Below, piece after piece: positions 8,940 through 16,988 of a stretch of DNA of 47,238 nucleotides (its first letter is position 1; the number at the start of each line of letters is the position of its first letter). The stretch spans positions 1 to 47,238 of the forward strand of contig CANQQM010000004.1 in the NCBI GenBank assembly GCA_947626005.1, given 5' to 3'. Below the pieces are notes generated by a model that was given only the letters and a program-made list of their open reading frames with translations, made no database searches and was not told the DNA's origin. Origin of the DNA: an uncultured Clostridia bacterium (lineage in GTDB: Bacteria; Bacillota; Clostridia; Christensenellales; Borkfalkiaceae). The translations under genes were made by a program, and so were the position numbers.

Positions 8940-9617
8940 TTACTCCTTCACGGCGACGGCGCGGAAGATGGGCTTCCCCTGCGCAAGGAAGTTCGCCTCG
9001 TACTCGGTGACGATGTTCCCCTCCGCATAGGCGCTCTTGTGCAGGTCGCGCGTCACATCCTTCACGGTAAACCCGTGTGCGCGGTAGCGCTCGAGCGAAT
9101 AGTCGAAAAAGTAGCCGCTGTCCGTTTTCTGGATTATCTCCCCGCCTTCCGTTAAAACGGCGTCGTAGATCGCAAGGAACCGTTCGGAGGTGAGCCGCTG
9201 GCGCTCCCTGCTCGGCTCGGGAAGAGGGGTCGAGAAATTGAGGTAGATGCGCCGCACGGAGGCGGGCGGAAGGTAACAGGGAAGGATCTCGGCGGGGATG
9301 TTGAGAAAGCGGATATTGGGGATCCCCTCCCGCATCACCCGCTCCATCGCGGTGAGAAGGACGTTGGTACAGAGCTCTACGGCGATGAAATTCGTCCCCT
9401 TTTCCCGAACGGCGAGTTCGGCGATAAATCCGCCGTTTCCGCACCCCACCTCGAGTTCTACGGGGTTTCGGTTGCCGAAGATCTCCTCAAAAGACAAAAG
9501 GGCGCGGAAGTTCTCCGCCGCCTCTTTCAGGTTTTTACAGGGCTTCCCCCGTGCAAGCAGAACGGGCGCACACGCCTCCATGCGCGGCTCCAAATTCCGC
9601 TTTCTTCGCATCCGCAT
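8940..9617 (-). CDS. trmB: tRNA (guanine-N7-)-methyltransferase
   Basis: 225 residues; makes m7G46 in tRNA using SAM. The SAM-binding loop EVGCGNGGF is at 56-64, AVELCTNVLLTAMER follows and a typical TrmB tail (GNIVTEYEANFLAQGKPIFR) closes the protein. The motif that normally reads NFSDPWPKxRHxKRRLT reads NFSTPLPEPSRERQRLT here (127-143), so the conserved Asp is Thr and the Trp is Leu. The start ATG shares one base with the dut stop (TAATG). Family assignment is firm; full activity is less sure because of the altered motif. Confidence 0.9.
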   Translation of the reverse strand: MRMRRKRNLEPRMEACAPVLLARGKPCKNLKEAAENFRALLSFEEIFGNRNPVELEVGCGNGGFIAELAVREKGTNFIAVELCTNVLLTAMERVMREGIPNIRFLNIPAEILPCYLPPASVRRIYLNFSTPLPEPSRERQRLTSERFLAIYDAVLTEGGEIIQKTDSGYFFDYSLERYRAHGFTVKDVTRDLHKSAYAEGNIVTEYEANFLAQGKPIFRAVAVKE

Positions 9618-10054
9618 TATGCTCTCCCCGTGGAGCCGAAGCCCCCTTCGCCGCGGACGGTTTGGGAGAGCTCCGCCGTCTCCTCGAATTCGCAGGGAAG
9701 ATAGGGAACGACGACGAGCTGGGCGATACGGTCGCCGTAGGAGACGCTCCTTACCTCCTTCCCGTGGTTATGGAGGGCGACTTTGACCTCCCCGCGGTAG
9801 TCGCAGTCGATAACGCCCACCTTGTTCGCGGGGGCGAGGTCCTGCTTCGTCGCAAGGCCGCTCCGTGCGAAGACGAGCCCCACCGTCCCCGCGGGAAGTT
9901 CGACGGCGATCCCCGTCGGGATGAGGACGGTCTCCCCGGGGGCAATGACCGTCTCTCCCTCCGTGCAGGCGTAAAGATCGGCGCCCGCCGCAAAGCGGGA
10001 GCCGTAGACGGGGAGCTTTGCCCCGTTTTGAAGTTTTTTGACGTTGATTTTCAT
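9617..10054 (-). CDS. dut: dUTP diphosphatase (trimeric dUTPase)
   Basis: 145-residue trimeric dUTPase that hydrolyses dUTP to dUMP and keeps uracil out of DNA. All five motifs are present: GADLYA, a PTGIAVELP strand, ARSGLATKQ, GVIDCDYRGEV with GDRIAQLVV, and the C-terminal GEGGFGSTG arm that closes over the substrate. The ATG at 10054 has AAAAGGGGA upstream; an upstream in-frame extension carries no dUTPase sequence. It starts 14 bases after glnN. Confidence 0.96.
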   Translation of the reverse strand: MKINVKKLQNGAKLPVYGSRFAAGADLYACTEGETVIAPGETVLIPTGIAVELPAGTVGLVFARSGLATKQDLAPANKVGVIDCDYRGEVKVALHNHGKEVRSVSYGDRIAQLVVVPYLPCEFEETAELSQTVRGEGGFGSTGRA

Positions 10055-10068
10055 ACCGTCCCCTTTTG

Positions 10069-12147
10069 TTATCTCACGCTGTACATGATGTCGGTATAGG
10101 TGGGATAGGGCCAATAATCGGAGGAGACGAGCGTCTCCATCTCGTCCGCCGCCGCGCGGACGGCCTCCATATCGGGCACCACGGTATGCGCCATCTTCTC
10201 GGCGGTCTCCCGCTCTCCCGTCGGCATGACGGAGAGGTCCTTTTCGAGTTTTTCGACCGCCTTCATCATCGCCTCGTTGCGGGAGGAGAGCTTTTCCGCG
10301 AGGGCGCAGTCCGTCTTCACGGAGAGTTTTTCGCCGACCGCACGCTTTGCGGAGATCACCGAACAGAGCTCGGCGATGTAGCCGTTGACGGCGGGATAGA
10401 TGTCCCGTCTTGCCATTTCCACCATCGTGCGCGCCTCGATGTTGATGGTCTTGGAGTAGTTCTCGAGCGAAATATTCGCACGGGCAATGACCTCTTTTTC
10501 GGTATATACCCCCTGCTTCACGAACACATCGATGTTCTCTCGGCGGAAAAATTCGGGGACGGCGTCGGCGGTCGTCTTGTTGTTGAGAAGCCCCCTACGC
10601 TCTGCCTCCTTCTCCCAATCGGGACCGTAGCCGTTGTAGTTGAAGATGACGCGGTAATGGGCCTTCAAGAGCTTCTCGGTGTACGTCTTGCACGCCTTCG
10701 GGAAGTCCTTCGCCCCCTCGAGCGCTTCGACGGCCTCGGAGAAGGTCTGGGCGACAATGGTGTTGAGAACGATGTTCGGGTCGGCGACGGACGCCTGCGA
10801 GCCGAGCATGCGGAATTCGAATTTGTTGCCCGTAAAGGCAAAGGGCGACGTGCGGTTGCGGTCGGTCGTGTCGATGGGGAAAATGGGCGATTCGGGAACG
10901 CCGATGGACCCCGGGACCGCCTTCTTCGGCACATATTGCCGCCCGAGGACGATGCTGTCGACGAGGGCGCCGAGCTGATCGCCGAGGTAGACGGAGATGA
11001 TGGCGGGCGGGGCTTCGTTTGCCCCGAGACGGTGATCGTTCCCCGCAGAGGCCACCGATGCGCGCAGGATCCCCTGATAGCGGTCGACGGCGGCGACGAC
11101 GCAAGCGAGAATGAGCATGAAGCGGAGGTTCTCCTCGGGATTGTCCCCGGGGTCGAGAAGGTTGAGCCCGCTGTCGGTGGAGACCGACCAGTTGTTGTGC
11201 TTGCCCGAACCGTTCACCCCCTCGAAGGGCTTTTCGTGGAGAAGGCAGACGAGCCCGTGCTTCTTTGCGACCTTCTTCATGAGCTCCATCGTGAGCTGAT
11301 TGTCGTCGACGGCGACGTTGGTCGTCGTAAAGACGGGTGCGAGTTCGTGCTGGGCGGGCGCCACTTCGTTGTGCTTTGTCTTGGCGAAGATGCCGTAGCT
11401 CCACAGCGTCTCGTCGAGGTCGCGCATGAAGTCGGAGATGCGCGTCTTGAGGGTGCCGAAATAGTGATCTTCGAGCTCCTGCCCCCGCGAGGGCGCCGCG
11501 CCGAAGAGCGTCCTCCCCGTGAGGATGAGGTCCTTTCTTCGGCGATAGACCTCCTCGTCGATGAGGAAGTACTCCTGTTCGGGCCCGACCGTCGTCGCGA
11601 CCTTCCTGCATTCGATGCCGAAGAGCTTCAAAAGCCGCTTCGCCTGCGCGTCGAGCGCCGTCATCGACTTGAGAAGGGGCGCCTTTTTATCGAGCGTCTC
11701 CCCCGTATAGGAGACGAAAACCGTCGGAATGTAGAGCGTCCCCTCCTTGACGAAGGCGGGAGAGGTCGGATCCCATGCGGTGTAGCCGCGGGCGGCGGAA
11801 GTCGCACGCGTCCCGCCCGAGGGGAAGGAGGAAGCGTCGGGTTCGCCGACGATGAGGCTTCTCCCCGTGAGCTGAAGGATGACCTTGTCGCCCGAGGGTT
11901 CGATGAAGCTGTCGTGCTTTTCCGCCGTGAGGTTGGTGAGCGGCTGGAACCAGTGGGTGTAGTGGGTCGCCCCCTTCTTGACCGCCCAGTCCTTCATCGC
12001 ATTGGCGACGGCGCTTGCGATCGAGGAATCGAGGGGTTCGCCCTCGTCGATCGTCTTTCTGAGGGACTTATAGACCTCCCGCGGAAGGGAGTTCTTCATC
12101 ACCTCGTCGTTAAAGACGTTGCAACCGAACATCTCCGTAACGTTCAT
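10069..12147 (-). CDS. glnN: Glutamine synthetase type III
   Basis: 692 residues, the size of the large GSIII class rather than the 440-470 residues of GSI. It makes glutamine from glutamate, ammonia and ATP. Class signatures seen: the N-terminal HYTHWFQPLTNLTAEKHDSF block, TVGPEQEYFLID, AKTKHNEVAPAQHELAP and LHEKPFEGVNGSGKHNNWS (ATP and glutamate binding), then NRTSPFAFTGNKFEFR. The ATG at 12147 has AAGGAGATACAT upstream. First gene of a unit continuing into dut, trmB and the alcohol dehydrogenase, with no terminator visible between them. Confidence 0.97.
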   Translation of the reverse strand: MNVTEMFGCNVFNDEVMKNSLPREVYKSLRKTIDEGEPLDSSIASAVANAMKDWAVKKGATHYTHWFQPLTNLTAEKHDSFIEPSGDKVILQLTGRSLIVGEPDASSFPSGGTRATSAARGYTAWDPTSPAFVKEGTLYIPTVFVSYTGETLDKKAPLLKSMTALDAQAKRLLKLFGIECRKVATTVGPEQEYFLIDEEVYRRRKDLILTGRTLFGAAPSRGQELEDHYFGTLKTRISDFMRDLDETLWSYGIFAKTKHNEVAPAQHELAPVFTTTNVAVDDNQLTMELMKKVAKKHGLVCLLHEKPFEGVNGSGKHNNWSVSTDSGLNLLDPGDNPEENLRFMLILACVVAAVDRYQGILRASVASAGNDHRLGANEAPPAIISVYLGDQLGALVDSIVLGRQYVPKKAVPGSIGVPESPIFPIDTTDRNRTSPFAFTGNKFEFRMLGSQASVADPNIVLNTIVAQTFSEAVEALEGAKDFPKACKTYTEKLLKAHYRVIFNYNGYGPDWEKEAERRGLLNNKTTADAVPEFFRRENIDVFVKQGVYTEKEVIARANISLENYSKTINIEARTMVEMARRDIYPAVNGYIAELCSVISAKRAVGEKLSVKTDCALAEKLSSRNEAMMKAVEKLEKDLSVMPTGERETAEKMAHTVVPDMEAVRAAADEMETLVSSDYWPYPTYTDIMYSVR

Positions 12148-12179
12148 ATGTATCTCCTTGAAAACAGATGCACGTTTTT

Positions 12180-12234
12180 GGGCGCCTCGCGCGCCCACAA
12201 CAATCATTATAGGATTTTCGGGAAACGAAGTCAA
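12180..12234 (-). promoter_or_regulatory. Sigma-A promoter and leader hairpin of glnN
   Basis: TTGACT (12229-12234), 17 bases, TATAAT (12206-12211). The short leader contains a hairpin GGGCGC-GCGAG-GCGCCC (12180-12196) that is not followed by a U run, so it is more likely a 5' stabilising or regulatory hairpin than a terminator. Confidence 0.82.
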
Positions 12235-12338
12235 ACGTTTCGCCGCATATTTTCGCCCGCCGTCCTTTCGCGTTCCGAAACCATGCTATAAGTTTCGCTT
12301 ATATTTCTCCCCGCCTTTCCGAAATTTTCGGAAAAGAG

Positions 12339-12367
12339 TTGTATTTTCGCCCGAGGTGTGCTATACT
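12339..12367 (+). promoter_or_regulatory. Promoter of the structured leader and zinc-ribbon gene
   Basis: TTGTAT (12339-12344), 17 bases, TATACT (12362-12367). The start site would fall near 12374, exactly where the first strand of the leader's closing stem begins. Confidence 0.7.
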
Positions 12368-12373
12368 TGATTC

Positions 12374-12487
12374 GCCACGCAAACCGAATAAAAAAGCAAA
12401 CTCGGGGACCACAATCCTTAGGCATTGTGTATCTCACCCTCGGGAATGCTTTTTCGTGCATCGGTTTGCGTGGCAACAAATCGGAGA
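12374..12487 (+). ncRNA. Structured leader RNA, riboswitch-like, class not recognised
   Basis: A 14-bp closing stem pairs 12374-12387 with 12461-12474. Inside it 12391-12398 pairs with 12447-12454, and a hairpin 12410-12415 / 12424-12429 carries the loop CCTTAGGC. After the closing stem comes AAATCGGAGA (12478-12487), complementary to TCTCCGGTTT (12504-12513) inside the following terminator, so it can act as an antiterminator. I compared it by memory with c-di-GMP, c-di-AMP, TPP, FMN, cobalamin, lysine, glycine, SAM, purine, ZTP, Mn and T-box leaders and found no match. The ligand or signal is unknown; function is inferred from the architecture only. Confidence 0.6.
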
Positions 12488-12496
12488 TACTCATGT

Positions 12497-12534
12497 AGAT
12501 GCGTCTCCGGTTTGGAGCACGCATCTTTTATTTT
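12497..12534 (+). terminator. Intrinsic terminator in the leader (attenuator)
   Basis: Stem 12497-12504 / 12519-12526 plus CTCC/GGAG (12505-12508 / 12514-12517), loop GGTTT, one bulged C, then TCTTTTATTTT. It lies immediately before the ribosome binding site of the zinc-ribbon gene (AAGGAGG 12535-12541), so full termination would silence the gene. Confidence 0.75.
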
Positions 12535-12546
12535 AAGGAGGTTGTT

Positions 12547-14265
12547 ATGCACAAATGCCAAAACTGCGGGACGGAATTCGTCGGAAAATTCTACCCCGAA
12601 TGCGGGACCCCCGCCCCGCAGATCGTCTGCCCGCACTGCGGAGCAGAACTGCGTACGCCGACAAAGTTCTGTCCCGAATGCGGGAATGCGCTCCCCGAGG
12701 GCGTAACTTCCGCCGCGGGTTCCCCTTCGCCTACCGCGCCGCCCCAACCGCCGACCGCCGCAAGCAAGGCCTCTCCTTTCGCCGTCAAGCTCTGCACCCT
12801 GCTCCCTACCGCGGTCGCCGTCCTCTTTGCGCTCTTTTCGGTGCTGCTTTTTCTGTTCTTCCTTGCCCCCGTCGCGACTTCGCTCCTCGGCGCCGTCGGG
12901 AACTTGTATGAATATGCGGGAATGCGCAGCGCGACGCCCTCCGATCTGACTTCGGGAGGAATGGAGGGGATCTTCGGCGGGGACGAGACGCTCGATGCCG
13001 TCCTCGGCGTGAAGACGACGACGAACGCCTGCATCGCGCTCATCGTGTTTGCGGCGATCGGGCTCGCGGCGGCGGGCGTTGCGCTCGCAAGCTGTTTCGT
13101 CCCCTCCCTTCGTGAACGCCGCGTGTTCGGCGTCCGCCTCTCCCTTCTTATCGATTACGCCCTTCTCCTCTTCTATTTCGTCGACTTTCTCCTTGGGTGC
13201 ATCGTCGCAGGGACTTGCGGCGACGAGATCACGAAGCCCGGTGCGGCGCCCGTGCTCGTACTCGTCTTTTCCCTCCTCTTCGGGCTCATTTCCGCCGCCG
13301 CGACAGTTGCGATCGCCCTTCGCGCCAAATTCTTCCCCGCCGCCCATGCGGCGATCGAGGCGGAGAGAAAACGGCGCATCGCAGCGCTGCCCAAACCGCA
13401 GCCGCCTACGGACGCACCCGCGGAAAAGCCGACAAAGCCGACCTTCCGCACCGTCGGCGAACCGTCTAAACAAACCGTCGCCGAGGCCGTGCGCTGTATG
13501 CGGGCGAAAAAGCTGTTCCTCCTCTTCTCGTTGATTGCGTTCCTCATTCTCAGCTGCTACGAAATATATATGGTGGCGATCGCATGGGGACTTCCGCCGA
13601 CGATGATGAATTATGCACCGTCGACTTCGCCGACAAAGCAAGATTTCGTGCGGCGGTATGTTTCGCTTTGGGCGGCGAATGCCAACGAAAAAGGTTGGGA
13701 GCCCGCTCAGTGGCTTATGCTGTTCTGCGTAATGCTCGCGCCCGTTCTGACGGTATTGACCGCCGTCCTCGGGGGCATTTTCGGCAGCAAATACTATAAG
13801 AAATTTATCCCGATCGGGGTGCGGCTTCCCCGCACGGATAAGTTCGAAAGAATGCTCCTGCCTGCGATCGTTTGCGGATTTGCCGCGATTTTGTTTCTCG
13901 ACGGCTTCCTGTTTACCGCCTCCTTCCTCGGGCGGATGCGGAGCGGCGGCATATACGGCTACAGCCAATATAAACAGGGCGACGGTGCCTATGCGTACGG
14001 GAAGTGTGCGCTCGTTACCCTCATCATGTGTGCGCTTTTCCTGATCGCGGAGCTGCCCTTCCTCATCCGTCTTGCCCGTCGGGAGCGAACGGCAAACATC
14101 GCCCTCTACGGCACGGACAAGCCCGAAACGGCGCCCGAATATCTTGCCGCGAAGCGTGAGCACGAAGAAAAGGAGGCCGCATGGCACGACTTTAAGCGGA
14201 GAGAAAGAAAGTACCGCCGAGACCTTGCCCGCTACAAAAGCGGCCTTCCTCCGAAAACCGAATAA
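12547..14265 (+). CDS. Zinc-ribbon multi-pass membrane protein, unknown function
   Basis: 572 residues. The N-terminus has two tandem zinc-ribbon units; the second is complete (C28, C31, C42, C45), the first has C4, C7, Tyr16 and C19, so one ligand is lost. A Pro/Ala/Ser linker (about 52-75) leads to hydrophobic segments at roughly 77-110, 158-182, 194-222, 229-255, 318-345, 383-410, 433-460 and 485-510, interrupted by a charged loop (about 265-315). The C-terminus is a charged, probably helical tail. The ATG at 12547 follows AAGGAGG. Its leader contains an attenuator. I do not recognise a family beyond zinc-ribbon-domain membrane protein. Confidence 0.8.
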   Translation: MHKCQNCGTEFVGKFYPECGTPAPQIVCPHCGAELRTPTKFCPECGNALPEGVTSAAGSPSPTAPPQPPTAASKASPFAVKLCTLLPTAVAVLFALFSVLLFLFFLAPVATSLLGAVGNLYEYAGMRSATPSDLTSGGMEGIFGGDETLDAVLGVKTTTNACIALIVFAAIGLAAAGVALASCFVPSLRERRVFGVRLSLLIDYALLLFYFVDFLLGCIVAGTCGDEITKPGAAPVLVLVFSLLFGLISAAATVAIALRAKFFPAAHAAIEAERKRRIAALPKPQPPTDAPAEKPTKPTFRTVGEPSKQTVAEAVRCMRAKKLFLLFSLIAFLILSCYEIYMVAIAWGLPPTMMNYAPSTSPTKQDFVRRYVSLWAANANEKGWEPAQWLMLFCVMLAPVLTVLTAVLGGIFGSKYYKKFIPIGVRLPRTDKFERMLLPAIVCGFAAILFLDGFLFTASFLGRMRSGGIYGYSQYKQGDGAYAYGKCALVTLIMCALFLIAELPFLIRLARRERTANIALYGTDKPETAPEYLAAKREHEEKEAAWHDFKRRERKYRRDLARYKSGLPPKTE

Positions 14266-14270
14266 AACCC

Positions 14271-14302
14271 TTGCGCGCCGCCTTTTTGAAGGCGGCGCGC
14301 AA
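14271..14302. terminator. Hairpin between convergent zinc-ribbon gene and sigK
   Basis: Perfect 14-bp stem 14271-14284 / 14289-14302 with a 4-base loop. On the minus strand it is followed by GGGTTTTATT, so it probably serves sigK; the plus-strand U run is poor. Confidence 0.65.
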
Positions 14303-14314
14303 ACGCTTCTTTCC

Positions 14315-15013
14315 CTATTCGAAGAAATCCTCTCGGGAGAGCCCGCGGCGCAGCTTTTCGAGCGCCTTCTTCTCGATGCGGGAGACGTAGGAGCGGGAAA
14401 TTTTGAGTTTCTGCGCGACCTCCCGCTGGGCAAGCGGCACCCCGCCCGTGAGCGCGTAGCGGAGGCGGATGATCTCCGTCTCCCGTTCGGAGAGGAGGGA
14501 GCCGATCGCCGTGAGAAACTTCTCCTGCATGAGGGTGCGTTCGACGTTTCCGAATACCTTATCCTCCTTTTCGAAGAGGAGGTCCATGAGGGTGAGCTCG
14601 TTTCCGTCCTTGTCCGTGCCGACGGGATCGGAGAGGGAGACGTTGGACTTGTGCTTCTTCCCCGCGCGGATGAGCATTAAAATTTCGTTTTCGATGCACC
14701 TTGCGGTGTATGTTGCAAGCCGCGTGCCCCGCCCCTCCTCGAAGGTATTGATCGCCTTGATGAGTCCGATCGACCCGACGGAGATCATGTCGTCCGTCTC
14801 GGCGGCGCCGCTGTACTTTTTCACGATGTGCGCAACGAGGCGCATGTTGTGCTTTATCAGCATCTCCTTCGCATGTTCGTCGCCCTCCCTCGCAAGGCGA
14901 AGGCAGCGTTTTTCCTCTTCCGGGGTGAGCGGCCGCGGGTACGAACCGCCGCCCGAAAGTGCGCCTGTAAAAAAGAAAAGCCGCGCAAAGAGCAGACAAA
15001 AAAGCTCCGTCAT
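14315..15013 (-). CDS. sigK: Sporulation sigma factor sigma-K
   Basis: 232-residue late mother-cell sigma factor. It begins with a hydrophobic stretch (about residues 3-20) that fits the pro-sequence cleaved at forespore engulfment. Region 2 (HNMRLVAHIVKKYSGAAE to ARCIENEILMLIRA) and region 4 (AQKLKISRSYVSRIEKKA) match sigma-K more closely than sigma-E. The gene is uninterrupted; there is no skin element. ATG at 15013 with GGAGGTGCCCT upstream. It implies the organism forms endospores, or descends recently from one that did. Confidence 0.92.
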   Translation of the reverse strand: MTELFCLLFARLFFFTGALSGGGSYPRPLTPEEEKRCLRLAREGDEHAKEMLIKHNMRLVAHIVKKYSGAAETDDMISVGSIGLIKAINTFEEGRGTRLATYTARCIENEILMLIRAGKKHKSNVSLSDPVGTDKDGNELTLMDLLFEKEDKVFGNVERTLMQEKFLTAIGSLLSERETEIIRLRYALTGGVPLAQREVAQKLKISRSYVSRIEKKALEKLRRGLSREDFFE

Positions 15014-15028
15014 AGGGCACCTCCACCT

Positions 15029-15058
15029 ATCGTATGCAAAAAAGGTCATGTCCTATGC
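15029..15058 (-). promoter_or_regulatory. Possible sigma-E/sigma-K-type promoter of sigK
   Basis: Minus strand GCATA (15054-15058), 17 bases, CATACGAT (15029-15036), against the known mother-cell pattern ATA - 16 to 18 - CATACAnT. A transcript from it would start at or inside the ribosome binding site, which counts against it. Confidence 0.35.
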
Positions 15059-15097
15059 AAGTCCTACCTCCGAAGTCGGAAAATCCGCCCCCATCTG

Positions 15098-15122
15098 TAA
15101 AAAACGTCGGCTGAGCCGACGT
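15098..15122 (-). terminator. Intrinsic terminator of aspS
   Basis: Stem 15104-15111 / 15115-15122 with a 3-base loop, followed on the minus strand by six T. It lies just after the aspS stop. Confidence 0.88.
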
Positions 15123-15127
15123 TTTTC

Positions 15128-16879
15128 TCACTTATTTTTTACGATCGAGACGTGCACCTCGTCGAGCTGTTTCTTCTCGACGGGAGAGGGTGCATTCATC
15201 ATGAGGTCGCGCGCTTTGGCGTTCATCGGGAAGGCGATGACCTCACGGATGTTGACCGTATCCGAAATGAGCATCACCATTCTGTCGACGCCGGGCGCGA
15301 CCCCCGCATGCGGCGGGGCGCCGTACTCGAAGGCGTGGTAGAGGGCGGGGAATTTGCTCTTGACTTCCTCCTCCCCGATCCCGACGAGGGAGAACGCCTT
15401 GAGCATGATCGCGGGGTCGTGGTTGCGCACCGCGCCCGAGGAGAGTTCGACGCCGTTGCAGACGATGTCGTACTGATAGGCAAGGACGGTGAGCGGGTCT
15501 TGCTTCTCGAGCGCCTCCATCCCGCCCTGCGGCATGGAGAAGGGATTGTGGCAGAATTCGAGCTGTCCGCTCTCCTCCCCGATCTCGTACATCGGGAAGT
15601 CGACGATCCAGCAGAAACGGTACACGTTCTTTTCGAGAAGATCGAGCCCCACGCCGAGCATCGTGCGGAGGATCCCCGCCCGTTTTTGCACCGTCTGCAG
15701 CTTGTCCTCTGCAACGAGGGCGACGAACGCCTCTTTTTCGACGCCGAGGAGGGCCTTCCAACCCTCGAGGTTTTCCGTGACGAACTTGGCGATGCCGCCC
15801 GCGGGAGCGCCGTTTTCGTCGAGCTTGAACCAGTACATGCGGCCGCCCTCGGTCTTGACCGTGAACTCCTCCGCCGTCTTGTCGATCCACTTGCGCGGAA
15901 CATTCGTCCCCTTCACGCAGATCGCCTTGACGTGTTTGAGCATGATGGGATCGAACCCGCAATTGACGGTGAGCGCCGTCGCATCGCGGATGAGGAGAGG
16001 GTTTCTGAGGTCCGGCTTGTCCGTGCCGTAATCCTCGAGCGCGGTGAGGTACGGGATGCGGCGGAAGGGCGGGCGGTCTGCCTCCCACCCCGAATACTTC
16101 GCAAAGACGGGCGGAAGCACCCTTTCGAGCACCGCGAACACGTCCTCCTGCGTCGCGAACGCCATTTCGATATCGAGCTGATAGAACTCCCCGGGCGAAC
16201 GGTCGGCACGGGCGTCCTCGTCGCGGAAGCAGGGCGCGATCTGGAAATACTTATCGAACCCCGAGCACATGAGGAGCTGTTTGTATTGCTGCGGCGCCTG
16301 CGGAAGCGCATAGAATTCCCCGGGATAGAGGCGGCTCGGCACGATGTAGTCGCGGGCGCCCTCGGGGGAGGAAGAGGTGAGGATTGGCGTCGAAATTTCG
16401 TAGAAGCCCTCCTCCGTCATGAGGCGGCGAAGATCGGCGACGATGTTGGAACGGAGGACGATCTTATCGCGCACAGCGGGGTTGCGGAGGTCGAGGAAGC
16501 GGTAGCGGAGGCGTGCGTCCTCCCCCGCCTCCGTCGAGCGGGAGATCTCGAAGGGAAGGGCCTGCGTCGTGCGCCTGCCGAGCACTTCCACCTTCTCGGG
16601 GACGATCTCGATCTTCCCCGTCGGAAGTTTGTCGTTGGGGGCGGAACGGAGCACGACCGTCCCCTCCACACTGACGGTAGATTCCGTCGGGATGTCGCGG
16701 AAGGCGGAGAGCATGGGCTCTTCCGAGCAGACGACCTGCGTCACGCCGTAGAAGTCGCGGATGACTGCAAAGAGGAGCCCGCCCTTATCGCGCTTGCTGT
16801 CGAGCCAGCCGGCGATCTTCACCCGCTCGCCGACGTTCGTCTCCCGAAGCGCATTGCAATTGTGCGTTCTGTATGCCAT
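15128..16879 (-). CDS. aspS: Aspartyl-tRNA synthetase, bacterial type
   Basis: 583 residues, class II synthetase of the bacterial (GAD-domain containing) type. Order of parts: OB-fold anticodon-binding domain (1-about 105), motif 2 FRDEDARADRSPGEFYQLD near 218-236, the inserted GAD domain (about 285-415), and motif 3 GAPPHAGVAPGVDRMVML near 524-541. Charges tRNA-Asp. It is transcribed alone from 16907-16935 to the terminator at 15098-15122; the leader is too short for a T-box. Discriminating versus the non-discriminating form cannot be settled by eye. Confidence 0.96.
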   Translation of the reverse strand: MAYRTHNCNALRETNVGERVKIAGWLDSKRDKGGLLFAVIRDFYGVTQVVCSEEPMLSAFRDIPTESTVSVEGTVVLRSAPNDKLPTGKIEIVPEKVEVLGRRTTQALPFEISRSTEAGEDARLRYRFLDLRNPAVRDKIVLRSNIVADLRRLMTEEGFYEISTPILTSSSPEGARDYIVPSRLYPGEFYALPQAPQQYKQLLMCSGFDKYFQIAPCFRDEDARADRSPGEFYQLDIEMAFATQEDVFAVLERVLPPVFAKYSGWEADRPPFRRIPYLTALEDYGTDKPDLRNPLLIRDATALTVNCGFDPIMLKHVKAICVKGTNVPRKWIDKTAEEFTVKTEGGRMYWFKLDENGAPAGGIAKFVTENLEGWKALLGVEKEAFVALVAEDKLQTVQKRAGILRTMLGVGLDLLEKNVYRFCWIVDFPMYEIGEESGQLEFCHNPFSMPQGGMEALEKQDPLTVLAYQYDIVCNGVELSSGAVRNHDPAIMLKAFSLVGIGEEEVKSKFPALYHAFEYGAPPHAGVAPGVDRMVMLISDTVNIREVIAFPMNAKARDLMMNAPSPVEKKQLDEVHVSIVKNK

Positions 16880-16906
16880 GGGAACACCTTTCTTGGTTTT
16901 CTTATA

Positions 16907-16935
16907 ATTGTAGCCGCTTCAAAGAGGGTTGTCAA
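16907..16935 (-). promoter_or_regulatory. Sigma-A promoter of aspS
   Basis: TTGACA (16930-16935), 17 bases, TACAAT (16907-16912). Confidence 0.88.
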
Positions 16936-16952
16936 GTTTTCACGGCGACCTG

Positions 16953-16988
16953 AAAAAAAACCGCCCGAAAAATTTTGCATCGGACGGT
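16953..16988 (-). terminator. Intrinsic terminator of the XRE regulator gene
   Basis: Stem ACCGTCCG / CGGGCGGT (16981-16988 and 16960-16967), including one G-U pair, then eight T on the minus strand. The stem begins at the stop codon of the regulator. Confidence 0.8.

Noticed and set aside
10066-12291. Plus-strand frame of 741 codons opposite glnN
   Set aside because: Codon-bias shadow of glutamine synthetase III; no ribosome binding site and no recognisable domain.
12374-12534. Leader considered as 6S RNA, SRP RNA or a T-box
   Set aside because: Too short and without the 6S central bubble, no GGAA-type SRP apical loop, and no T-box GGGUGG-ACC antiterminator sequence.
12418-14433. Minus-strand frame of 671 codons opposite the zinc-ribbon gene
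   Set aside because: The plus-strand gene has a ribosome binding site, zinc motifs and membrane segments; the minus frame is low-complexity Arg/Glu-rich.
16880-16935. T-box control of aspS
   Set aside because: Only about 20 bases lie between the predicted transcription start and the start codon.
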